Below are positions 57,488 to 64,000 of a stretch of 64,000 nt of DNA, in pieces. The notes beneath the pieces were generated by a model, which was not told the DNA's origin, did no database searches, and saw only the letters and a program-made list of their open reading frames with translations. The stretch's first letter is position 1; every line of letters starts with the position of its first letter. A program made the translations under genes and the position numbers. Source of the DNA: Catalimonadaceae bacterium JC749 (lineage in GTDB: Bacteria > Bacteroidota > Bacteroidia > Cytophagales > Cyclobacteriaceae); the NCBI GenBank assembly GCA_021730635.1, contig JAJNNC010000002.1, positions 558,001 to 622,000 on the forward strand, given 5' to 3'.

Positions 57488-58894
57488 ATGTTCCGATCCT
57501 GTCTCCTGATGATGCTACTATCAGGGTATATGGTGGTCTCCTTCACCCGTTGTGCGCCTAAGGCAGCGAAATCCATGCTGCCGCTGAAGACGCCAGACCG
57601 CTTTACCTATTCCGGAAACCAGGAACTCCCTGAAAAGTGGTGGACTAGTTTTGAAGATGAAAGACTCAACGGACTGGTCGATGTGGCGTTGGATTCAAAC
57701 TTTACTCTGCTGGCTGCCTGGGAGCGTTTTCAGGCTGCTGAGGCCGTGGCTGACCGGGAAAGCTCTTTTCTATTACCGGATGTGGAAGCTTTCTTTTCAG
57801 CAGGAAGAAGTTATCCGGAACCTGATTTCAGAGGGGGTGAAAACCAGCAAATCGGGCTGTCAACCGTCTATGAAATAGACTTATGGGGGCGGATACGCTC
57901 CCAGGTACAAGCTGAGCGTTACCGGGCTGAAGCTTCGCTTACTGACTTCCAGGCCGCTGCTATCTCCCTTTCCGCTGAGATAACCCTTACCTGGTATCAG
58001 CTGATGGCAGCCTGGGGCCAGCTGACACTTGCCCAAGAACAGGTCGCTACCAATGAAGACATATTGTCGCTTATCATCGCTCGCTTTGGGAGCGGACAGA
58101 TCAGAGGCGTGGATATTCTCCGGCAGAAACAATTGGTGGAAGCCACCCGCGAGCAGCAAATCTTTATGGAATCTCAGATACAGGTCTTAGAACATCAGTT
58201 AGCTGTGTTGCTAGGTGCTCCTCCCCAGGATGAAATCGCGTATACGCCTGACTCCCTGCCACGCCTGCCTCCCTTACCGCAAACCGGCATTCCGGTTGAA
58301 CTTGTCCGGCGGCGGCCCGATGTAAAAAGCGCCTTTTACCGCTTACATGCTGCCGACCGGGAGGTCGCTTCGGCGATCAGTGCCAGGTATCCCAGGTTGT
58401 CCATTAACGTTTCCGCCTCTGCAAGAGCCAACGAAGCGGAGGACTTGTTCAAAGATTGGGCCTATTCTCTGGGCGCTAATCTGGTAGCCCCTCTCTTTTA
58501 TGGCGGAAGGCTCAGTGCGGAAATAGACCGGACAAAGTCCGTAAAACAACAGCTTCTTTACGAATATGGACAAACGGTACTCATCGCTTTTCGTGAGGTA
58601 GAGGACGCTTTGATACAGGAGAGGAAACAACAGGAAAGAATACAAGTTTTAGAAGAACAGGTCAGGCTCGCGCAGCAGACCTATCAGCAGCTCCGCATTG
58701 AGTATTTTAACGGGATGAGCGATTACCTGGCAGTGCTGACAGCGATCAACCAGGAGCAGCAGCTGCAACGCAATCTGATCTCAGCCAGGATGACGCTGTT
58801 AGACTTCCGGATTGCCCTCTACCGTGCGCTGGCAGGAGGGTTCGAAATGGAAAGAGACAACCGGGGACGGGAAATACAAGAGCCAGATAATTGA
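57488..58894 (+). CDS. TolC-like outer-membrane efflux protein
   Basis: A 468-residue outer-membrane factor, first gene of the second RND operon. ATG 57488 gives a hydrophobic leader (CLLMMLLSGYMVV) with Cys in SFTRC, an imperfect lipobox because Arg precedes the cysteine; longer frames back to 57338 look unnatural. The family motifs WWTSFEDERLNGLV, STVYEIDLWGRIRSQVQ, ELVRRRPDVKSAFYRL and the end FRIALYRALAGGFEME are present. It is more diverged than the channel of the first operon (32650-34044). Confidence 0.9.
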   Translation: MFRSCLLMMLLSGYMVVSFTRCAPKAAKSMLPLKTPDRFTYSGNQELPEKWWTSFEDERLNGLVDVALDSNFTLLAAWERFQAAEAVADRESSFLLPDVEAFFSAGRSYPEPDFRGGENQQIGLSTVYEIDLWGRIRSQVQAERYRAEASLTDFQAAAISLSAEITLTWYQLMAAWGQLTLAQEQVATNEDILSLIIARFGSGQIRGVDILRQKQLVEATREQQIFMESQIQVLEHQLAVLLGAPPQDEIAYTPDSLPRLPPLPQTGIPVELVRRRPDVKSAFYRLHAADREVASAISARYPRLSINVSASARANEAEDLFKDWAYSLGANLVAPLFYGGRLSAEIDRTKSVKQQLLYEYGQTVLIAFREVEDALIQERKQQERIQVLEEQVRLAQQTYQQLRIEYFNGMSDYLAVLTAINQEQQLQRNLISARMTLLDFRIALYRALAGGFEMERDNRGREIQEPDN

Positions 58895-58904
58895 TCAATA
58901 ATGT

Positions 58905-60140
58905 ATGAATAAAAAGAAAACACTTCTCATCTGTCTGATGATCCTGTTGGTGGCAGGAGCGGTTACTGCCTTTATTTTTCTGACAGAACCTACCGCCAGC
59001 CAGGGAGGGGCTACCAAAGAAACCGCTATGCTGGTGGATGTCATTAAAGTACAAAGGGGATCTTTTCAACCTGAAATCGTGGCGACCGGCAATGTGCAGC
59101 CTTCAAAAGATATTATGCTGAGCCCGCAGGTGGGTGGTAAGATTACACGGATTACCGGCGCGTTTACCCCCGGTGGTTTTGTGAAGGAGGGAGAGGTCTT
59201 GCTGCAGATTGATCCTGCCGATTATCAAAATATACTGAAACTACGGAAAAGTGATCTGCGACAGGCCAAGGCGGATCTGGTGATTGAGCAGGGGCGTCAG
59301 GACGTAGCCCGGCAAGACTATGAACTGGTGGATGAAATGGTGTCTATGGAAAATAAAGAACTGGTACTCCGGGAACCTCAGCTCAATGCGGTGAAAGCCA
59401 GGGTGGAAGCGGCGGAAGCAGCGGTGAATCAGGCGGAACTGAACCTGTGGAGAACTACCCTCCGTGCTCCTTTTGATGCCCATATTCTTGGCCGCAATGC
59501 CAACCTGGGCTCGCAGGTGGCTCCGGGTAATAATCTGGGACGCCTGGTAGGCATGGATGAATACTGGGTGGTGGTGACACTTCCGCTTTCCAAGCTCCCT
59601 TATCTTTCTCTACCCAGGGATGGTCAGAAAGGATCGGAAGTGCGTATCATAGACCGCAAAGCCTGGAAAGAAGGGGCCTATCGCACCGGCTATGTGTTCC
59701 AGTTGGTGGGTGCCCTGGAAGATCAGACAAGGATGGCCCGGCTGCTGGTGTCGGTTCCTGACCCCCTGGCCTACCAGCATGATTCTCTACCGGCGTTGAT
59801 GATCAATTCCTTTGTGGAAACCCGCATATACGCCGATGAAATCACGGATGTGGTACGGCTCAGCCGGGACTATCTTCGCGAGAATGAAACGGTATGGGTC
59901 ATGGAGGATAGCAAGCTGCGCATCCGGGAAGTGAACGTGGCCTTTATGGACGCTCAGTACGCCTACCTCTCCGACGGGTTGCAGGACGAAGACCAGGTGG
60001 TAACGACCAACCTGTCAACAGTAGTAGACGGGGCTCCACTCCGTACATCCGAATCTACCGCTACTGCCCGGGATACCGCCTCCGACGAGGCAGAACAAAT
60101 GCAGGGGGACATTCCATCATCAGACAGCAAAGCCCAATGA
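58905..60140 (+). CDS. RND efflux periplasmic adaptor
   Basis: A 411-residue membrane-fusion protein with an N-terminal membrane anchor ([20 protein letters not shown]). The lipoyl half-motifs are [20 protein letters not shown] and [20 protein letters not shown], with an Ala/Glu-rich coiled coil between (about 110-190). It lacks a lipobox, so is anchored by its uncleaved helix. Its stop overlaps the pump start by four bases, so translation is coupled. The C-terminal 30 residues are acidic and probably disordered. Confidence 0.92.
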   Translation: MNKKKTLLICLMILLVAGAVTAFIFLTEPTASQGGATKETAMLVDVIKVQRGSFQPEIVATGNVQPSKDIMLSPQVGGKITRITGAFTPGGFVKEGEVLLQIDPADYQNILKLRKSDLRQAKADLVIEQGRQDVARQDYELVDEMVSMENKELVLREPQLNAVKARVEAAEAAVNQAELNLWRTTLRAPFDAHILGRNANLGSQVAPGNNLGRLVGMDEYWVVVTLPLSKLPYLSLPRDGQKGSEVRIIDRKAWKEGAYRTGYVFQLVGALEDQTRMARLLVSVPDPLAYQHDSLPALMINSFVETRIYADEITDVVRLSRDYLRENETVWVMEDSKLRIREVNVAFMDAQYAYLSDGLQDEDQVVTTNLSTVVDGAPLRTSESTATARDTASDEAEQMQGDIPSSDSKAQ

Positions 60141-63100
60141 AAAATTCCAAGACACCTCAGGAGAAAGACTTTAGCGGCCCTATTGCCTACATGGCCCGTA
60201 ACCCCCTGGCTGCTAACTTATTGATGATGCTCCTGATCGGGGGAGGTATATGGACGATGATCAACGTACAGAAGGAGGTATATCCGGAGTTTCAGCTGGA
60301 TATTGTGGAAGTAAGTGTCGTATATCCCGGAGCCGCTCCTGCCGAAGTAGAGCAGGGCATCTTACTGCCGGTAGAGGAGGCAGTACGTGGCATTCAGGGC
60401 ATCAAAGAAGTTGTTTCTACCGCAGAGGAAGGATCGGGTCAGATATCGATTGAGCTGGTAGCAGGGACCGAACGCATGAAGGCTTTTCAGGAGATAGATC
60501 AGGCGATCGCCCGGATACGCACCTTTCCCGACGAGATAGAACAGCCGGAGATACGGCTTCAGACCGAGCAGCGCAGCGTGATGGAAGTGGGGCTGTATGG
60601 TGGAGAAGATATCTGGACCCTCAGAATTTTAGCGGAGCGGCTGCGAGACCGTCTGTTGAGCAATCCTGCCATTACACAGGTAGAGATCGGCAACGTGCCG
60701 GAATATGTGACCCATGTGGAGATTCCAAGACACAGGCTACGGGAATACGGGCTGACCCTGGGGCAGGTGGCGGAGCTGATCCGGCAATCCAGCGAAGATG
60801 TGCCCGCCGGAGCGGTGGAAACCAGTGCCGGAGAAATTTTGCTGCGTTTGAAGGAACGTAAACAGTGGGCGGAAGAGTTTGGCCGGATTGAAATCATTAC
60901 AGCGCCTTCTGGCGCTACGGTCACCCTGGCCGATCTGGCCGACATTACCGACGGCTTTGAAGAGGAAGGCTTTCATGGGCAGTTTAATCAGCAGGCTTCC
61001 GTAGAGCTGGAGATCTTTCGGGTAGGAGCACAGTCTCCTCTGGAGATTGCCGAAATTGTGCAGGCAAATCTGGCAGATTTTGAAAGTACCCTTCCTCCGG
61101 GTATCAACGCTCGCATTGACAGCAACGCTGCCGAGGATTACGAAGATCGGCTCTCCCTGCTTACCGAAAACGGATTGATGGCCGTTGTGATCGTCTTATT
61201 GATCCTGGCACTCTTTCTGGAATACAAGCTGGCCTTCTGGGTGATGATGGGGATGGTCATTTCCTTTGTGGGAGGTATGGTCTTTCTGCCCATGATCGGG
61301 GTGAGTATCAACATGATCTCTATGTTCGGTTTTCTGGTGGTGTTAGGGATTGTGGTAGACGATGCCGTAGTGGTGGGGGAGAATGTTTACCAGTACCGGC
61401 AGCAGGGTATGGGTTTTCTCGAGGCGGCTATCAAAGGAACCAAAGATATAAGCAAGCCAGTGGTCTTTAGTATTCTGACCAATGTCATCGCCTTTATTCC
61501 TCTACTATTTTTACCCGGCACCTTCGGTAAGTTCTGGTGGCCTATGCCCGCCGTAGTGATCGCAGTGCTGTCCGTATCACTGATCGAAGCTTTATTCATT
61601 CTTCCGGCTCACCTAGGGCATGGTGCTCAAAAAGACAGGTTTAAAATTGGGAAGTATCTCACCCGCTGGCAGCAGGCCTTTGCCCGGCGTTTTGATCGTT
61701 TTGTGGATCGCTACTATCAATCTCTGTTGGAAACCTGCCTCCGCAACCGCTATATCACCCTCACGGCAGCGGTAGCGCTGCTGCTGGTGATCGGTGGGTT
61801 CGGCTACAGCGACCATATGGGGATCATCCTGATGCCCGAAGTAGCCGCCGATGAGATTGAAGCCGGTGTAAGGCTGCCGGTAGGTACCACACCCGACCAG
61901 GCCGCTAAAGTGGCTACCCAGATCACCAACTCAACCGTGGCTATGTTTGAAGCGCATAACCTGTACCGGGCGGCTGAAGGGGTAAAGACCAACGTCCGTA
62001 ACCAGAATTTTATCGATGTGGAAATTGTGATGAAGCCACCCGACGAGCGCGACCTGACCGCTCAGGATGTCATCGAGCTTTGGCGCGATGAGATCGGGGA
62101 TATTGAAGGGGTAGATCAGATCACTTTTGAGGCAGAACGCGGACCGGGGGGTGCCCGACAGGATATCACCATTGATATCAGCCATGCGAATATCGATGTG
62201 CTGGCGAAAGCCAGCGAGGCTTTTCTGGAACAGGCAGAAGCCTTTGAGAATACCCGGGATGTGAGTGATAACTACGACAAGGGTAAAATACAGTTCGACT
62301 TCAAACTTCTTCCGGAGGGCCGGAATCTGGGATTTACGCCTTCCGATGTAGGTCAGCAGATACGCGATGCTTTTTTCGGCGCTTTGGCCATGCGTCAATT
62401 GCGAGGCAACAATGAGGTAGAAGTGCGGGTGAAGCTGCCGCTGGAAGAACGCAAAGACCTGTACAACCTGGAAGACTTTGTGCTCCGTACGTCCGATAGT
62501 GTGGAAGTACCCCTATTGGATGTTGTGTCGATAGAGGAACGGGAAGCTTTCAACTCTATCAACCGCCGTGATGGTCGGCGGGTGGTGTCGGTAGGCATGG
62601 ATGTAGAGCCACCCAGTGCGACCACCCAGGTGTTGGAAGCGATGCAGAATGATGTGCTGCCGCAATTACGGGCCGATTTCCCCGGCATTACCTGGAGTTT
62701 TGAGGGAAGCCAGGCTGATATGCGGGAGTCTACACAATCATTGTGGGGTGGGTTTATCCTGGCCATGCTGGTCATCTATGGGTTGCTGGCCATTGCCTTC
62801 AATAACTATATTCAACCGCTGATCGTGATGTCTGCGATTCCCTTTGGAATTGTAGGAGCCGTCATTGGCCATATTCTGCTGGGCTATGATCTGTCGTTGG
62901 TCAGCCTGATGGGCGTGATTGCCCTTTCCGGGGTAGTCGTCAATGATTCACTCATCATGATTGATTATGCGAACCGAAGACGATCTGAGCAGTCAGTCTT
63001 TGAAGCGATTCACGAAGCGGGTGTCCGGCGTTTCCGCCCGATCATGTTAACTACCTTAACCACTTTTGGCGGGTTAACCCCTATTATTCTGGAAACCTCC

Positions 63101-63271
63101 AACCAGGCGAATAACCTCATCCCTATGGCTATTTCCCTTGGTTTTGGAATTATCTTTGCCACTTCTATTATACTGCTGATCGTGCCCTGTCTGTATTTAA
63201 TTCTGGAAGATGCCGTGAGAAAGACGAAAGAGGTAAAAGAACAGGGAAAGAAAGCTGTCAATCTCTCTTGA
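60137..63271 (+). CDS. RND efflux pump, second type
   Basis: A 1044-residue pump with 12 predicted membrane segments. TM1 begins [20 protein letters not shown] and TM4 carries the proton-relay pair in [13 protein letters not shown]; the porter region has [20 protein letters not shown] and the second half [20 protein letters not shown]. This branch (N-terminal extension [19 protein letters not shown]) is distinct from the HAE1 pump at 29473-32598. The operon order channel-adaptor-pump also differs. Substrate unknown. The three genes of this operon look richer in G and C than the neighbouring TA island. Confidence 0.94.
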   Translation: MKNSKTPQEKDFSGPIAYMARNPLAANLLMMLLIGGGIWTMINVQKEVYPEFQLDIVEVSVVYPGAAPAEVEQGILLPVEEAVRGIQGIKEVVSTAEEGSGQISIELVAGTERMKAFQEIDQAIARIRTFPDEIEQPEIRLQTEQRSVMEVGLYGGEDIWTLRILAERLRDRLLSNPAITQVEIGNVPEYVTHVEIPRHRLREYGLTLGQVAELIRQSSEDVPAGAVETSAGEILLRLKERKQWAEEFGRIEIITAPSGATVTLADLADITDGFEEEGFHGQFNQQASVELEIFRVGAQSPLEIAEIVQANLADFESTLPPGINARIDSNAAEDYEDRLSLLTENGLMAVVIVLLILALFLEYKLAFWVMMGMVISFVGGMVFLPMIGVSINMISMFGFLVVLGIVVDDAVVVGENVYQYRQQGMGFLEAAIKGTKDISKPVVFSILTNVIAFIPLLFLPGTFGKFWWPMPAVVIAVLSVSLIEALFILPAHLGHGAQKDRFKIGKYLTRWQQAFARRFDRFVDRYYQSLLETCLRNRYITLTAAVALLLVIGGFGYSDHMGIILMPEVAADEIEAGVRLPVGTTPDQAAKVATQITNSTVAMFEAHNLYRAAEGVKTNVRNQNFIDVEIVMKPPDERDLTAQDVIELWRDEIGDIEGVDQITFEAERGPGGARQDITIDISHANIDVLAKASEAFLEQAEAFENTRDVSDNYDKGKIQFDFKLLPEGRNLGFTPSDVGQQIRDAFFGALAMRQLRGNNEVEVRVKLPLEERKDLYNLEDFVLRTSDSVEVPLLDVVSIEEREAFNSINRRDGRRVVSVGMDVEPPSATTQVLEAMQNDVLPQLRADFPGITWSFEGSQADMRESTQSLWGGFILAMLVIYGLLAIAFNNYIQPLIVMSAIPFGIVGAVIGHILLGYDLSLVSLMGVIALSGVVVNDSLIMIDYANRRRSEQSVFEAIHEAGVRRFRPIMLTTLTTFGGLTPIILETSNQANNLIPMAISLGFGIIFATSIILLIVPCLYLILEDAVRKTKEVKEQGKKAVNLS

Positions 63272-63320
63272 ACCATAACATCCATATTGTTGCATCATTT
63301 ATAGCCATTTTGGTAAAACA

Positions 63321-63668
63321 ATGAAAAATATCTTTCCCCTTTTATGCATCCTGTGTGGGGTGATAGTGTATGAAAGTTGTTCTTCCGATACACACAAAAC
63401 CGAACCGGAAATGTCCCAAACGAATGAACAGATGAGTGATGTCTATATCTCAGGAGAAGTGCAAGAGGTCCGGCAAGGCAAAGATGGTTATACCGCAAAG
63501 ATCCTTACAAAGGACCATCAGATTTATTTTGCTACCATTAGTCGTGCTAATCTGAAAGATAAGGCAGCCCAGTATAAAACAGTGGTAGTAGGCGATGTGA
63601 TCTCTGTCAAAGGAGATATTTGGAAAATGGGAGAGGAAACACATGTTACGGTACGTGACATGAAATAG
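63321..63668 (+). CDS. Small lipoprotein with an OB-fold-like domain
   Basis: A 115-residue protein with a lipoprotein signal (LLCILCGVIVYESC) followed by a linker (SSDTHKTEPEMSQTNEQ). The domain DVYISGEVQEVRQGKDGYTA, then VVVGDVISVKGDIWKMGEE, has the strand pattern of OB-fold modules. No family is recognised. It follows the pump by 49 bases on the same strand and may be part of the same transcript. Confidence 0.75.
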   Translation: MKNIFPLLCILCGVIVYESCSSDTHKTEPEMSQTNEQMSDVYISGEVQEVRQGKDGYTAKILTKDHQIYFATISRANLKDKAAQYKTVVVGDVISVKGDIWKMGEETHVTVRDMK

Positions 63669-63877
63669 GCTGGACAGTAGGCAACTGCGATGGGTAGCAT
63701 GAAGAGGGCTTCCGATCCAGGTACTATGAGCATCCGGACAGAAAATCTGACAGAAAGTTTGCAGATCCGGATATCATATCAGCATCTCAGGCGTTGACTA
63801 GAGAATGGTGCGTAAATATCAGCGCAAAACTATCATTCGTGCGCCAGAAGCAGTATATTGGGTCATTGTAGATTTTT

Positions 63878-64000
63878 ATGAAGCAGAACGTATCGGGTTT
63901 TATTCTACTGTTGTTTTTCCTGCTGTCCTCTTTCTTATGCCTGGGGCAGGAGAAAGAGCCGGTGGTGCTTCAGGGTGTGGTGGTGGCAGCCGATAGTTTA
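63878..64000 (+). CDS. Start of an exported protein with a carboxypeptidase-like domain (cut by window end)
   Basis: From the ATG at 63878 the frame reads MKQNVSGFILLLFFLLSSFL, a signal peptide ending CLGQ, then EKEPVVLQGVVVAADSL. The LQGVVVAADSL start is typical of the carboxypeptidase D regulatory-like domain that opens many Bacteroidota outer-membrane and surface proteins. Only 41 codons are in the window. Confidence 0.65.
   Translation, partial: MKQNVSGFILLLFFLLSSFLCLGQEKEPVVLQGVVVAADSL

Noticed and set aside
63805-63996. 63-codon plus-strand ORF at the window end.
   Set aside because: The frame starting at 63878 has a proper signal peptide and domain start, so the other frame is a shadow.

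Overview
The window looks like chromosome from a Bacteroidota bacterium, probably a Cytophagales-type environmental or marine lineage. Evidence: a SusC/SusD pair with a FecI/FecR-type sigma/anti-sigma pair, a DUF6364 antitoxin, TANNTTTG-like promoters, weak Shine-Dalgarno sequences, and many Tat-exported or lipoprotein periplasmic oxidoreductases. No rRNA or complete tRNA was seen.

Layout. (1) 0-1 kb: deletion relic of a Tn3-family transposon. (2) 1.1-28 kb: a large redox island. It holds two molybdenum-hydroxylase operons (IorAB-like and PaoABC-like), five intact aldo/keto reductases (AKRs), two SDRs, a zinc alcohol dehydrogenase, a PQQ-type sugar dehydrogenase, a flavodoxin lipoprotein, a cupin, an alpha/beta hydrolase, a SnoaL-like protein and two AraC-type regulators. 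Interleaved are at least seven broken or chimeric copies of the same families, so this island is expanding and decaying by recombination. (3) 28-34 kb: an RND efflux operon (adaptor, pump, outer-membrane factor). (4) 35-48.3 kb: a pectin utilisation locus: ECF sigma, FecR, STN-bearing SusC, SusD, two esterases, GH28 polygalacturonase, CE8 pectin methylesterase and GH43. (5) 48.9-53 kb: a RES/Xre toxin-antitoxin pair with a readable promoter and operator, an HTH protein, an unknown protein and a tyrosine integrase beside the 3' part of a tRNA-Thr(UGU), a likely attachment site. (6) 53-57.3 kb: a small defence/TA island. It has a frameshifted PIN toxin with DUF6364 antitoxin, a lone MNT-type nucleotidyltransferase, and a two-gene operon of an HNH nuclease-like protein and a methyltransferase-HIT fusion, flanked by imperfect 100-bp direct repeats that are antitoxin-gene remnants. 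(7) 57.5-63.3 kb: a second, different RND efflux operon, then a small lipoprotein and the start of another exported protein cut by the window end.

How the genes work together: the redox island probably oxidises and reduces aldehydes, aromatics or sugars in the periplasm, with each AraC gene divergent from an oxidoreductase operon. The pectin locus should bind pectic oligosaccharides at the surface, signal through SusC-FecR-sigma, and de-esterify and cleave homogalacturonan. The strongest candidate for an undescribed system is the HNH plus methyltransferase-HIT operon at 54.46-56.46 kb, possibly led by a 48-codon ORF.
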